Origin: Roseibium sp. HPY-6
GTDB taxonomy: Bacteria; Pseudomonadota; Alphaproteobacteria; Rhizobiales; Stappiaceae
Length of the DNA: 64,000 nt
NCBI RefSeq assembly: GCF_040530035.1
Contig: NZ_JBEWCD010000002.1
Span: 496,001 to 560,000, forward strand
Direction: 5' to 3'
Under the pieces are notes generated by a model that saw only the letters and a program-made list of their open reading frames with translations, was not told the DNA's origin and did no database searches. Shown one piece after another: positions 1 through 9,749 of this stretch. Position 1 is the stretch's first letter; each line of letters opens with the position of its first letter. The position numbers and the translations under genes were made by a program.

Positions 1-496
1 CACTCAATGCCTGTCTCAGACGCAAGTCCGGTGCGTCTGCGGGAGGGGCCGAGGCCGTTTCTGCCGCCGGTGCGCCTGCCGACGCAGCTTTTCCGGCAAC
101 CGGACTGTCTGCTTGCGTGTGTGGGCTGATCTCCCGGTATGTGGCACAAACGAAGTGACCTTCTTGTTCCGCGCTTTCAACAATAATGACGGAAAGGCTG
201 GCAAGCATCGCTGATCCGTCCAACCTCCGGCATTTCACCTGATCAACGGCAAAGGCGCGGGTGCTCTCTTCCGGTTTCAAACCGCCGGCAAGGCCGAGCA
301 GCTGAGAGGCGTTATCGAAATGAAGGCTGTTTATCGGCTGGCCCAGGATGTCTTCGGGTCCGAAACCGAAGCACTCTGAAAACGATCTGTTCACATGGAC
401 AATGATGGGGGTGCTTGCACCGGGCGCGAGATGGCCGATCGCAACGGCATCCCCCGTCAGGTCCATAAAGTTATTCTTTAGCGCCGATACATCCAT
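1..496 (-). CDS. PAS-domain protein, 3' end outside window
   Basis: An open frame runs from an ATG at 496 to the window edge (165 codons, no stop). Residues about 12-125 look like a PAS sensor domain: an N-terminal DLTGDAVAIGHL strand, then NRSFSECFGFGPEDILGQPI, the typical PAS signature around the C/D helices, and a later V-x-C-R-R-L-D-G-S strand. The conserved cysteine motif of LOV domains is absent, so flavin photochemistry is unlikely. After the PAS the sequence becomes Ala/Pro rich, a linker toward an output domain outside the window (kinase, cyclase or regulator cannot be told). A short GTGAGG sits upstream of the ATG as a weak ribosome site. It is divergent from the WD40 gene. Confidence 0.75.
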   Translation of the reverse strand, partial: MDVSALKNNFMDLTGDAVAIGHLAPGASTPIIVHVNRSFSECFGFGPEDILGQPINSLHFDNASQLLGLAGGLKPEESTRAFAVDQVKCRRLDGSAMLASLSVIIVESAEQEGHFVCATYREISPHTQADSPVAGKAASAGAPAAETASAPPADAPDLRLRQALS

Positions 497-897
497 ATTG
501 CCTCACAACCCAGTATTTGAGTGTAAAACAACAGGGTTAGATAAAAATAAATAGGTTCCAATACAGCTACAAAAACGAAGAATGATTTTCAACTATCCGT
601 AAATCTAGCAGGTGTTTTTACACTTCGCTGGATTGTTCAGGTGTTTTTGCCGAATATTGTTCGTATATTTACAACCTGTTCATGCGGCAGTGGCGTCTTG
701 ACCCGCCATGCGCGTGTCATCAGCGTCACTCTTTCAGAAGCCCAAACAAGGAAACTGATGCGGCGCGGGCCTATCAGCCAGCAAATCGAAGCTGAAAGGT
801 GTATTTGTGGACAGGGAAGACAGTCTCTCCACTCTTGGAAGAAACCGGAGCTGATGTCACTGTGGGCGCTCTTGAGTGAGAAATGGAGGGCAGGCCA
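497..897. other. Divergent intergenic region with direct repeat
   Basis: This 401-bp gap separates the PAS gene (minus) from the WD40 gene (plus). It carries two copies of the 11-mer CAGGTGTTTTT at 609-619 and 638-648, 29 bp apart on the same strand, in an otherwise AT-rich stretch that probably contains both promoters. Short open frames here have no ribosome site or recognisable product. Confidence 0.4.
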
Positions 898-3258
898 ATG
901 ACGTCCACATGTGCACTTTCAGTTCTGAAAGGTTCATGGCGCTGGTGCATTTTGCCCGTCTTCTGCCTCATCGCGTTCTCTGCAAAACTTGCGGCACAGG
1001 AAAAGGTGCCCGCAAAAGACCCGGTTCCGCAGCAGGTTGAGTTGTCCGACGGTTTCGTTGCCGGACTATCCGGCCACTGGGCCGCACCCGTCGAATACAT
1101 TTCATGGTCTCCAGATGGGACGAAAGTGGCGACGGCTCCTTGGGGTTCGTTCGTAACGATCCGGGACGCAGAGACCGGAGAGGCAAGCGCGGTGCTTTAT
1201 GGCCACACGCGCGAAATCATTGATCTGGCCTGGTCGCCCGACGGTACCTATCTGGCGACGGCAGCTGAGGGAGAACCGGCAAGGCTTTGGGATTCGCGAA
1301 CCGGCGAGATGTTGCTGGTGTTCGACGGAGGTCTGCCCGAAACGTCTTTCGTCGCCTGGTCACCGGAAGGCAGCCGTATCGCGGCGACGATACCAGGGGG
1401 GCTCGTCGTTTGGTCGGTGACTGAAAACAAAGCAACGCTGATTGAGGCCGCCTATTCGACTGCACAGGCGCTCGCGTGGTCACCGGACGGAACGTACCTG
1501 GCCATCGCGGCGACGGACTATTCCGCCGACGACACCGGCTACGCCATTTTGCTCGTTGATGTGGAAGCCGGCACGGTTGCCAGATCGCTCACCGGATTGA
1601 AAGACGAAGTCATTTTCATGGCGTGGGCGTCTTCGGGGAACAGATTGGCTACTGGATCCAGGGACGGTACCGCACGGATCTGGGACCCCGGCAAAGATGA
1701 AGCTGTGTTTGGGATCGCGGACTACGAAGATGACGCCGTCAAGGGGATCGCCTGGTCACCGGACACACGGCAAGTGGCGGTCCTGCTTGAGGGAAACATG
1801 GCGCGTGTGCTGGATGCACAAACGGGTGAGCGCGTTGCGGACCTTACGTGCGGAGAACCGGGAAATGTGTGTGTCAACGTTGTCTGGTCGCCGGACGGCG
1901 ACGTGCTTGCCACTGGCGACGACAATAGCAGCCTTCGCCTTTGGGATACGCTCAGCTTCGCGTCAATCCATGCTGGTGTGACTGAAGATTATTGGATCGA
2001 AGCGCTCGCCTGGTCACCCGACGGAACACGTCTTGCCTTCGGCTCTTCGGACGATTCTCTCAGGATATGGGACCTTGAAACGCAGCAAACCCTGCTGAGT
2101 GCTGGGGGAGACGTGCACCCTGTTGATCACGTGGCATGGTCGCCGGCTGCGCGTCTGGCTGCAACAGCAGACACCCAGGGACGCATCGTGATCTGGGACG
2201 AACAGACCGGAAATGTTCGGCACGTACTCGATGGTCACACCGAGGAAATCGGCGTTATGTCCTGGTCGCCTGACGGCGCGTTGCTGGTGTCAGCGGACGA
2301 CAAAGGTGTGAACTATGTCTGGGATGCGGGAACGGGAGACCTGCTTTCGTCCCTCCGGGGTCACACCAACGATATCCTGGCAGTCTCCTGGTCACCGGAC
2401 AGCACGCGGCTCGTGAGCGGTTCGTGGGATGGTACTGCAAGGGTCTGGAACGCTCGATCCGGGGCTCAGGAAACACTTCTTCAGAGCCATACCGACACTG
2501 TGCGTGCGGTTTCGTGGTCACCTGACGGCTCCATGATTGCCACCGGCGGTGACGAAAGTGTTGTGCGCATTTTCAATGCCGATACAGGCAAAATTCTCCA
2601 TTCGTACGAGGATCATGAAGACGATGTTGAAAATGTCTCCTGGTCGCCGGACGGAACACTGTTGGCAAGCGCTGCGGACGACCGGACGGTAAGGGTCTGG
2701 GACGCAAAGAGCTTACAGGTCGACAAGGTATTTTGTTGCAGTGTCGATCTGACATCGCAGCTTGCCTGGTCACCGGACGGCTCTCGGCTCGCGACGTCCG
2801 TAAGTTCGCGCGTTTCGGTTTGGGACAAACAATCCGGCGAAATCCTCTCAACGGAAACGAGTTTTGCCTACTATCCGCAATTCATTGTCTGGTCACCCGA
2901 CGGCGACTTCATCGCCGCCGGTTCACAATATGCTCCGACGCGGATCCACGGGACGAGGCACGGATGGTGGGTGCGTGAATTCAACCGTGACCTGCGCATC
3001 TTCAACGGTTTGGACTGGAGAGCCGACGGGTCGGTTTTGCTGACTGGCGATGAGGCTGGTCTGGTGGAGAGCTGGGAGCTCTTTGAAGGCCGGCGCAAAC
3101 TGTTCCTGATGGATCGGCAAGAACGCTGGCTTTCCTGCGACTGGGAGACGAAAATGTGCCTTCGGGCCGATGAAGGCAAGCTGCTGCAATCCGTCGAAGC
3201 AGACGGGCTCAAAAGAGTTCCATTGCCGAGCGAGACGGGCGGCGAAGATCGCAAGTAA
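898..3258 (+). CDS. Secreted WD40-repeat protein (about 16 blades)
   Basis: A 786-aa protein. I start it at 898 because GGAGG lies 8 bases upstream; the earlier in-frame ATG at 883 overlaps that site. Residues about 1-34 form a signal peptide (hydrophobic WCILPVFCLIAFSAKLAAQ), so the product is exported. The rest is a run of about 16 WD40 repeats, each with an almost invariant x-W-S-P-D-G-[TSD] turn and a W-D end strand; this is enough for two 7- or 8-bladed propellers. No enzymatic domain is visible; the last 60 residues form a short Cys-containing tail. WD40 propellers are interaction scaffolds, so a periplasmic or surface binding role is inferred. It converges on the response regulator at 3287 with 28 bp between. 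Confidence 0.9.
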   Translation: MTSTCALSVLKGSWRWCILPVFCLIAFSAKLAAQEKVPAKDPVPQQVELSDGFVAGLSGHWAAPVEYISWSPDGTKVATAPWGSFVTIRDAETGEASAVLYGHTREIIDLAWSPDGTYLATAAEGEPARLWDSRTGEMLLVFDGGLPETSFVAWSPEGSRIAATIPGGLVVWSVTENKATLIEAAYSTAQALAWSPDGTYLAIAATDYSADDTGYAILLVDVEAGTVARSLTGLKDEVIFMAWASSGNRLATGSRDGTARIWDPGKDEAVFGIADYEDDAVKGIAWSPDTRQVAVLLEGNMARVLDAQTGERVADLTCGEPGNVCVNVVWSPDGDVLATGDDNSSLRLWDTLSFASIHAGVTEDYWIEALAWSPDGTRLAFGSSDDSLRIWDLETQQTLLSAGGDVHPVDHVAWSPAARLAATADTQGRIVIWDEQTGNVRHVLDGHTEEIGVMSWSPDGALLVSADDKGVNYVWDAGTGDLLSSLRGHTNDILAVSWSPDSTRLVSGSWDGTARVWNARSGAQETLLQSHTDTVRAVSWSPDGSMIATGGDESVVRIFNADTGKILHSYEDHEDDVENVSWSPDGTLLASAADDRTVRVWDAKSLQVDKVFCCSVDLTSQLAWSPDGSRLATSVSSRVSVWDKQSGEILSTETSFAYYPQFIVWSPDGDFIAAGSQYAPTRIHGTRHGWWVREFNRDLRIFNGLDWRADGSVLLTGDEAGLVESWELFEGRRKLFLMDRQERWLSCDWETKMCLRADEGKLLQSVEADGLKRVPLPSETGGEDRK

Positions 3259-3286
3259 GCAACACTGTTTGGATGATGTGTGTCAG

Positions 3287-4003
3287 TCAGTCGTTCGCTA
3301 ACACATAACCAATGCCGCGCACCGTCTTGATGACGGTGGGGTCGCCTGGATCCGGTTCTATTTTCCGGCGCAGACGCGAAATCCGAAGATCAATCGAACG
3401 ATCGAAGGGTTCCCATCCACGATCGTGGGCGAGCTCCAGCAATTGATCGCGAGACAAGACCCGGCCCTTGTGGGTCGCAAACACCTTGAGAAGAGCAAAC
3501 TCCATTGCGGTAATTTCGATCGGCGAGCCGTCCGGACCGGTCAGATGTGCGGCTTCGAGGTCCAAAAGGCATTCGCCGAACGCAACACGCTTGCATGCCG
3601 GTGCCGTTTCCTGTTCTGCAGGTGCCGGCTGGCGCCGGCGAATGACGGCCTTGATCCGCGCCTCTAGCTCCCGAAGATCGACAGGCTTTGCAAGATAGTC
3701 ATCGGCTCCAAGTTCCAGCCCGACAACCCGGTCGACGGTATCGGACACTGCGGTCAGCATGATGATTGCCGGATCGTCAGACTCAGAGCGCAGGCTTCTC
3801 AGCGCGGTCAGTCCGTCTTCGCCCGGCATTCTTATGTCGAGAAGAACCAGGTCGGGTGTCCGATCGCTGATCTTGTCCCGCAAAACGGCTGCGCTTTCGG
3901 CCTCCTCACAGGAAAACCCGCGATGTGTCAGGTAGTCTGCGACCATGCGTCGAAGTGCGGGTTCATCGTCACAGATCAAGATTTGAGCACCGTTCACGTT
4001 CAT
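3287..4003 (-). CDS. OmpR/PhoB-family response regulator
   Basis: A full-length 238-aa regulator. The N-terminal receiver domain (about 6-120) has the acidic pair in ICDDEP, the phospho-accepting Asp56 in LVLLDIRMPG, Thr84 and Lys106. The C-terminal winged helix (about 140-236) has the family pattern EFALL-x-VFATHKGRVLSRDQLL and ends with VKTVRGIGYVL-like residues, identifying an OmpR-type DNA-binding domain. It is the second gene of a two-gene operon: its ATG overlaps the TGA of the upstream hybrid kinase (ATGA, 4 bp), which is strong evidence that the two are cognate partners. The signal and target genes are unknown. Confidence 0.95.
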   Translation of the reverse strand: MNVNGAQILICDDEPALRRMVADYLTHRGFSCEEAESAAVLRDKISDRTPDLVLLDIRMPGEDGLTALRSLRSESDDPAIIMLTAVSDTVDRVVGLELGADDYLAKPVDLRELEARIKAVIRRRQPAPAEQETAPACKRVAFGECLLDLEAAHLTGPDGSPIEITAMEFALLKVFATHKGRVLSRDQLLELAHDRGWEPFDRSIDLRISRLRRKIEPDPGDPTVIKTVRGIGYVLAND

Positions 4004-6633
4004 TCCTCCGGCGTGGCTGAGGCCAATTGGTCGATGATCGCAAGCACATCTTCTTGTGAGGCCGGCTTTTCGAGGTAAGGGCGGTTCGCGCGGCCAAGCC
4101 TTGCAACAGCCTTTTCAGAAAGCGTGTCGCCAGTCAAAAAGGCAACGCGCTCGGCATTTTGAGGCGAGATATCCCGAAGTGCTGCAAGAAATGCGTCGCC
4201 GCTCATCTCGGGCATGGTCATATCGCTGAGTATCGCCACGAACGACTTTTGAGCGCAGATCTCCAGGGCTTCATCTGCCCTCTCTGTCATCGTGACGTCG
4301 TAACCCGTTTCTTCAAGAAGACTGGTCAGCATTTGGCGGATCCCCGGATCGTCATCGAGTACGAGAACTGGTCCGAATCTGGAGACCCTCGGCGCCAAGG
4401 GCTTCAGATTGTTTGCGGTTGCTGTTTTCGGTAGCGTGATCAAGAAGCGAGCGCCGCCATAGGGCGCGGCATCCACGGAAATCCGTCCACCGTGTGAGGT
4501 TATAATGCGATGACAAAAGGCGAGCCCGATGCCCGTTCCCTCGCCAATGTCCTTGGTCGTGAAGTAGGGTTCGAAAATTCGAGACCGCAACGCGCTCTTG
4601 ATCCCCGGGCCGTTGTCCTCGAAAGCGATCGAAACATCATTGCTTTCGGGTGCCGATCCCACAGTGATGCTGAGCCTTGCATCATTCGGATTGTCTTTCA
4701 GCGCTTGTTCGGCATTCACCATCAAGTTGCAGAAGACCTGAACAATCTGATCCGCATCTGCAGCCACATGCGGGTCCGCCGGGTCAAGCGTTATGTCGAT
4801 TTGGCCGCCTGAAGAGCGCAAACCGTATCCGGAAACCTCCGAAGCCAGTTCGACCATTTCATTGACCGAGACCAGAGCAATTTCGGTCGGCCGCTGGCGT
4901 GCCATTGCAAGGAAGGTCTTGACGATCCGGGCGCATCGCTCCGCCGCTGTCGCTATTTCCTCAACGCGCCGAGTATTGGCAGCATCGAGGACTTGATCCT
5001 TTAGCATCATCGAATAACCAAGAACGACGGAAAGCGGGTTGTTCAGCTCATGCGCAACGCCGGCGAGCAGTTCTCCGAGCGCAGACAGTTTTTCATTTTG
5101 ATGCGCGACCTCGCGCTGACGTTCCAACTCTGCCTGCATTGCAAGTTGGTCCGTTATGTCTCGCACCGACGAAACGAGAACCTTGTCGCCGCGATAGTCC
5201 ACGACTCGTACAGACATCAGGCCTTGCACGAGAGAGCCGTCAACAGCACGCAGTCTGACCGGGTAGTCGTCCAGACTGCCGGCGACCGACAGCGCTTCGA
5301 GGTAGGGGATGCGATCCGCCGGATCGTAAAAGAAATTTCTCGTTGTCCTAGCGTCGCCGAAGCGTTCCCGCGTCAGGGGAGAAATGTAGATGATTTCTCC
5401 GTCTTCCATTCTGCACATCAAAAACGCGGTCGGATTGGCGTCGACAATGGTTCTGACCATTTCATCGGCTTCACGTTGAGCCTGTTCGGCCCGCATCTTC
5501 TCCGTCACATCGCGGACCGAAACGAGAATACCGCCAAGGGCCGTGGAAAAAGTCGACACTTCAAGTTGCTGCCCGGCCGGAAGCCCTATCTTCAGGTCGG
5601 CTTTGCGATCATGTACCGCTCTTGTGATCCGGCGTGCGGCATCCTCAGAAGTTTCACTTGCGTGCGGAATGATCCTGTTGGCGGCCAGAAGACGCTCTAT
5701 TTCGGTAAAAAACGAAGAACCTGTCGCGCCGGGATCGAGATCGCCATACACGAGACTGTCAAATGAGCGGTTCTTTAAGTTGAGCCGCATGTCTTTGTCG
5801 AAGAGCGCGACACCCTCGCCGAGCGCCTCGATCGCATCTTCCAGAAGCTCCCGCGCCCGGGCTTCTGCAGAACGGGCTTCGGTAACGTCAATTGCCGTTG
5901 CGAGCACACCATTCGATCGCGTGGGAAAGGTCGCAATCTGTATCCGTCTCCCTTGCCCGAACGTCAGTTCGCGCTGCGTTGTGGACCGATGCGCTTCGGC
6001 GATGAACTTGTCGACCTGAATGGAGTGTTGTGAGGACAGGAGATACTCCACCGGAGTGCTTGCAAGCCAATGATCCCGCACGGAGTCGCCGGGCGTTGCA
6101 TTTGCAATCAAGCGGCACCATGCGGAGTTGACCCGTTGAACCCGCAGAGAAGCGTCCCAGAGGATCATTCCCATCTCGGCGCTCTCGAAGGCTCCATCCA
6201 GGAGCTCCATGGCATGATGTTCGCCGATTTTGTCGGGTGTTCCGTCTCGAAACGTGACCAGGTAGCCGCCACTGCGCGTCGGGTGGGATGCTCCGATCAG
6301 AATGCGGCCATCCGCAAGCGGGACTTCCATGTCACGGACGAAACTGCGAACCGCTTCCTCGCTCGCAACGGCGGCTTCTTCGATAGGGAGTCCGGGAAAG
6401 AGAACGATTTGACGGGTTTCACCAATCCGTCTGGTCAAGGCGCCGATCGTTTCGCCAACGCGCGGCGGTGCACCAGCAGGCAAAAACAATCGATCATATC
6501 GCTGGTTGGAAGCGACGCAGCGGCCCTCCGCGTCAAAGACAATGGCCGCGACATCGAGCGCATCGAACGCGTCTTCGATCCAGACTGTGCGATCGCGCGC
6601 TTCTGAATCCGCTGTTCTATCGGCTACCGACAT
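4000..6633 (-). CDS. Cytoplasmic hybrid sensor histidine kinase with PAS domains
   Basis: An 877-aa hybrid kinase; start at 6633 because AGGAGG precedes that ATG by 7 bases (a TTG codon lies just before it). There is no signal peptide or membrane segment, so it is a soluble sensor. Residues about 15-500 hold three or four PAS/PAC units, several ending in the typical D-V-T-E/D-I-T-D boundary. HisKA has the phospho-accepting His in GVAHELNNPLS (about 520), followed by HATPase_c with the N box FCNLMVNAEQAL, DNGPGI and GEGTGIGLA. A C-terminal receiver (about 755-875) carries DDD, the Asp in ILSDMTMPEM and a late Lys in YLEKP, so phosphate may be relayed or drained internally before reaching the overlapping OmpR-type regulator. 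Confidence 0.94.
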   Translation of the reverse strand: MSVADRTADSEARDRTVWIEDAFDALDVAAIVFDAEGRCVASNQRYDRLFLPAGAPPRVGETIGALTRRIGETRQIVLFPGLPIEEAAVASEEAVRSFVRDMEVPLADGRILIGASHPTRSGGYLVTFRDGTPDKIGEHHAMELLDGAFESAEMGMILWDASLRVQRVNSAWCRLIANATPGDSVRDHWLASTPVEYLLSSQHSIQVDKFIAEAHRSTTQRELTFGQGRRIQIATFPTRSNGVLATAIDVTEARSAEARARELLEDAIEALGEGVALFDKDMRLNLKNRSFDSLVYGDLDPGATGSSFFTEIERLLAANRIIPHASETSEDAARRITRAVHDRKADLKIGLPAGQQLEVSTFSTALGGILVSVRDVTEKMRAEQAQREADEMVRTIVDANPTAFLMCRMEDGEIIYISPLTRERFGDARTTRNFFYDPADRIPYLEALSVAGSLDDYPVRLRAVDGSLVQGLMSVRVVDYRGDKVLVSSVRDITDQLAMQAELERQREVAHQNEKLSALGELLAGVAHELNNPLSVVLGYSMMLKDQVLDAANTRRVEEIATAAERCARIVKTFLAMARQRPTEIALVSVNEMVELASEVSGYGLRSSGGQIDITLDPADPHVAADADQIVQVFCNLMVNAEQALKDNPNDARLSITVGSAPESNDVSIAFEDNGPGIKSALRSRIFEPYFTTKDIGEGTGIGLAFCHRIITSHGGRISVDAAPYGGARFLITLPKTATANNLKPLAPRVSRFGPVLVLDDDPGIRQMLTSLLEETGYDVTMTERADEALEICAQKSFVAILSDMTMPEMSGDAFLAALRDISPQNAERVAFLTGDTLSEKAVARLGRANRPYLEKPASQEDVLAIIDQLASATPEE

Positions 6634-6878
6634 CAACCCGCCTCCTGTGAACAGTCATAGCGTGCACGTTGGTGCCTATTGTGTCAGCAAAACCCGGTCT
6701 TTGTATCAGTTCTGTATCAGGCAGGCCGGATCTGAGTGATTTTTCGCAGACTGGGCAAACCGGGCAATTACCTGTTGGAGACAAAAGAGCTCGGCAGCGG
6801 AAATCAAGCAGACACGCGCATCTTCGATAATTCTCCTGTCCGCCGATCCGGGCGGATGGAAAAAACAGGAGAAATGCG

Positions 6879-7658
6879 ATGCTAATTGAGAGTGATCCCG
6901 CGCCAGAGGCGAACGAGCCGGGCGTTTGGGCAAACAAGAAGACTGTGACCGTGTGGGGCTATATCAGCTCTGCCAATTTCAACGTGTCAGATACAGCCGC
7001 AACGGACGAAAAAGTGTCCGAGCCTGAAGTGGATGTTGGAGAGCCAGGCCCATTGGATCCTGAGCCGGCAGGAGGCAACGATGATGCGTCCCACAGCAGC
7101 GGCACCCTCGGCGGTGGTGATATCATTCTCGTCGACATAGTCGGTTCCAGCGCATCTGAAGCTGGTCAGGATCTCGCAGTGCCGACTGGTGCTGGCAAGG
7201 TTGAAACTGCCACTCCGCACACGATCAGCGTTGTAGACGGGCGCGAGCCCAGTTCTGAAAACGCGCTCGGCGGCGATGGCGAAATCATCCTCGTTGATAT
7301 CGTCGGCGCGTCGGCTGGCGACATAGGCCGGGAACACGCCGCTGGTGATGATCTTCTGTTCGAACCTGAAACGGATGATAGCGAGCCGGGGCCACACCGG
7401 CCACATCCGACCAATGACGCGGGCGGGCTTCCTGGAAGCAGCGCGGACCCTAACGACACGTTTGTTTTCTCTTTTCCCGCAGAAGCGCGAAGCGAAGAAA
7501 TGACTTTGAACTACACACCGATCAAATATGGCAACTATGCTGAAGGTGGCACGGATCTCGCGGCATCACTGAAATTGCTGGAAACACCCGAGGTGGACCC
7601 GGCGCAACCTGCCGATCTGGATGGTTGGGTCTACATCACGTTCGATGATCCGTTTTGA
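6879..7658 (+). CDS. Acidic internal-repeat protein, function unknown
   Basis: A 259-aa acidic protein that I do not recognise. ACAGGAG lies a few bases before the ATG. There is no signal peptide or membrane helix. Two internal units are obvious: GG-G-D-IILVDIVGSSA near residue 83 and GGDGE-IILVDIVGASA near residue 133, each followed by an acidic, Gly/Pro-rich linker. The N-terminal part has KKTVTVWGYISSANFNVSD, the C-terminal part MTLNYTPIKYGNYAEGG, and the protein ends in an aromatic/acidic tail (GWVYITFDDPF). The NYT-x-I-K pattern faintly recalls the last beta strand of Hcp-type proteins and also occurs in the small protein at 12469; this is a weak similarity only. It is divergent from the hybrid kinase operon, which could control it, and lies just upstream of a globin gene. 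Confidence 0.75.
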   Translation: MLIESDPAPEANEPGVWANKKTVTVWGYISSANFNVSDTAATDEKVSEPEVDVGEPGPLDPEPAGGNDDASHSSGTLGGGDIILVDIVGSSASEAGQDLAVPTGAGKVETATPHTISVVDGREPSSENALGGDGEIILVDIVGASAGDIGREHAAGDDLLFEPETDDSEPGPHRPHPTNDAGGLPGSSADPNDTFVFSFPAEARSEEMTLNYTPIKYGNYAEGGTDLAASLKLLETPEVDPAQPADLDGWVYITFDDPF

Positions 7659-7727
7659 TTGCAACCACCCGGCACACCTTGCGTGCGCTGGCGGTTGTCT
7701 TATGCATTTGAGAAAAAGGTATTGCCT

Positions 7728-8141
7728 ATGAGTATTGCACCTGAGGATCTCGAACATGTCAGGGCGACGCGTTCTGCCTTCGCAGAACACAGGGATCGCA
7801 CCGGAGCGCTTTTTTACGACCTGCTGTTTGCTGAAAACCCGGAATTGAAGTCGATGTTCCCGAGCGACCTTGCTGATCAGGGCCGCAAACTCGGTGCGAC
7901 GATCGCCGTCGCCATTGACTTGGCGAATGATTGGGAACGTCTGTCTCCCATTTTGGAAAATCTCGCGCGGCGCCACCTTGGCTACGGTGTGGAGGCAAAG
8001 CACTATGACGCCGTTGGGGCAGCGCTTCTGGCAACGCTGAGCCAGGCCGGAGCAACGCCGGAACAATCAGGTGCGTGGGCGCGCGTTTATTCGAAAATAA
8101 GCGGCCACATGATTGGCGCGGCCTACCCGGATCTGCGGTGA
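7728..8141 (+). CDS. Single-domain bacterial globin
   Basis: A 137-aa globin resembling the haem domain of flavohaemoglobins without the reductase part. Start at 7728 (MSIAPEDLEH), since upstream in-frame codons run through non-conserved sequence. Visible landmarks: B-helix ALFYDLLFAENPEL with a B10-type tyrosine (Tyr30), CD-corner Phe44 in KSMFPSD, a Gln at about 51 in the distal E-helix region, and the proximal His83 in LARRHLGYGV. Such proteins bind O2, NO or CO in the cytoplasm and commonly serve in NO detoxification or gas sensing. It lies 69 bp after the acidic repeat protein and converges on the cyclase gene at 8179; whether the membrane cyclase and the globin are functionally linked cannot be told. 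Confidence 0.9.
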   Translation: MSIAPEDLEHVRATRSAFAEHRDRTGALFYDLLFAENPELKSMFPSDLADQGRKLGATIAVAIDLANDWERLSPILENLARRHLGYGVEAKHYDAVGAALLATLSQAGATPEQSGAWARVYSKISGHMIGAAYPDLR

Positions 8142-8178
8142 GCTTCGGCTTTCCAGCGGCTTTCAAGCAAGGCGCTGC

Positions 8179-9573
8179 TCACACCGTCCAGACATCAATC
8201 TCGTTTTGCCGGCCACGCAGTTTGATCGGGTCTCTCGGCATGAATTTGCCAGGCGGGTTGTCTTCGGCTTCTGACTGTTTGGCCCGCTGCATCAAGGCCT
8301 CGCTGACAACGCATTTGCAGCCGAGCTCCCTGGTGGAAGCTTCCAGACGACTGGCGACATTGACCGTGTCGCCGACAACGGCAAACTCCAGGCGCCTTGA
8401 GGGGCCAATGTCACCCAGGATGACCGGCCCGAAATGCACACCGATTGAAACGTTGATCGGCGCAAGACCCTCCGCCTCGCGGGCCTGGTTGAAGCGGTCT
8501 GTTTCTTCAATAAGCTGTGTGGCAGCCTTCAGGGCATTGGCGGCGTCGCCCGGTCCCGTTTCCGGTGTGCCGAAGGTCGCCATCACGCCGTCGCCGAGAT
8601 ATTTATCGAGCGTTCCCCCATTTTGAAAGATCGAACGCTCGACAAAGGCGTGATAGTGCCGAAGCAGATCCATCACGTCTTCCGGCGAATGCTGCTCCGC
8701 ATATTTGGTAAAGCCGACGATGTCGGTGAACAGGACGGCCACATCCTGCGTTCGGACGGCACCTATGTCCCGGTCGGTCGACGCCAGAACATCCACGAGG
8801 CTGGAAGGGAAGTAACGTGACAGGTTGGCGCGCTCCGCAGCAATATTCGCCTGACGCATCAAAAGCTGGTTCGAACGCCAGCCCTTCACCGCCAGGATAC
8901 CGGCAACGATCAGAAAAACGACAATTTCCTGGACACGCACGCCGGGCCGCGTGCTGTTGGGGTCGAGTTCTTCATCTACCAGCGGATGACCCTGAAAGGC
9001 ATTCGATGCCGCTTGAGTGAGTTCTGGGATCGTGTGCCCGAACAGGGAAACAACCGCAAAGCCGATCAGCCAGAGAACGGCCACCCAGGTGCCCATCGCC
9101 CAGACGGTTCGCCAGGAATAAGCAAGCGTGCCAACGGCAAGGAAAATGAAGAAATAGATGAAATTGTCGAACCGGTACATGAACGCCGTCGGAATGTCCT
9201 GATCGAAGAACGGGTTCGGCGTAATGAAAAGGACTGTCAGCAGACTGACATCGATAAAGATCAGTGCGAGTTCAGATTTTGAATAACCGACGCTTGCCAT
9301 GCGTAATTGAAGCCAGCCGAGGCCAATGAACAGGAGAAGCATAGCTTCATAGTAAAGCACGTTCAGACTGAAATTGAGGAACGGCAAGAGGAGGCCTACC
9401 AACCCGAGGGCGATCGTCCGCGCGATGATGGCGAGCCGGTGTCCTTCCATTTTCTCTTTTTCAAGGGCTTGTGCCAGAAACGGATTTGAAATGGCTTGCT
9501 GCCGTTCGTCCTCCTGCATCTGCCTCAATCGTTCCAAAAACCTGAACGGCGGGCGTAGTCTTCGAACCGGCAT
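8179..9573 (-). CDS. Membrane-bound class III adenylate/guanylate cyclase
   Basis: A 464-aa protein. The ATG at 9573 is preceded by GGAG at 5 bases; an upstream GTG overlaps that ribosome site. After a 40-residue cytoplasmic N-terminus come about six hydrophobic helices (about 48-230), then a catalytic domain (about 270-440). Catalytic features: VLFTDIVGFT (first metal Asp), LDKYLGDGVMATFG (Lys of the base-recognition pair and second metal Asp) and VVGDTVNVASRLEAS (the partner Asp and the Asn/Arg of the transition state). The Lys/Asp base-recognition pair favours ATP, so cAMP is the likely product. It resembles the CyaA-type cyclases abundant in rhizobia. It stands alone on the minus strand. 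Confidence 0.93.
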   Translation of the reverse strand: MPVRRLRPPFRFLERLRQMQEDERQQAISNPFLAQALEKEKMEGHRLAIIARTIALGLVGLLLPFLNFSLNVLYYEAMLLLFIGLGWLQLRMASVGYSKSELALIFIDVSLLTVLFITPNPFFDQDIPTAFMYRFDNFIYFFIFLAVGTLAYSWRTVWAMGTWVAVLWLIGFAVVSLFGHTIPELTQAASNAFQGHPLVDEELDPNSTRPGVRVQEIVVFLIVAGILAVKGWRSNQLLMRQANIAAERANLSRYFPSSLVDVLASTDRDIGAVRTQDVAVLFTDIVGFTKYAEQHSPEDVMDLLRHYHAFVERSIFQNGGTLDKYLGDGVMATFGTPETGPGDAANALKAATQLIEETDRFNQAREAEGLAPINVSIGVHFGPVILGDIGPSRRLEFAVVGDTVNVASRLEASTRELGCKCVVSEALMQRAKQSEAEDNPPGKFMPRDPIKLRGRQNEIDVWTV

Positions 9574-9749
9574 GGTCACTCCGTTTCATTGCGGCATTCG
9601 CCGGACGATATCACCCAAGTGAGTGTGAGTTGAAACGATTTCGGCCGGGGTGTGCTGATGCGGCACAGGCGGATTGCAACATGGGAACGCAGGACCTGAG
9701 CGCGTGCCGCCTACCGGATGTGCAACGCGGCAAAAGGCCGGACGGGAGC

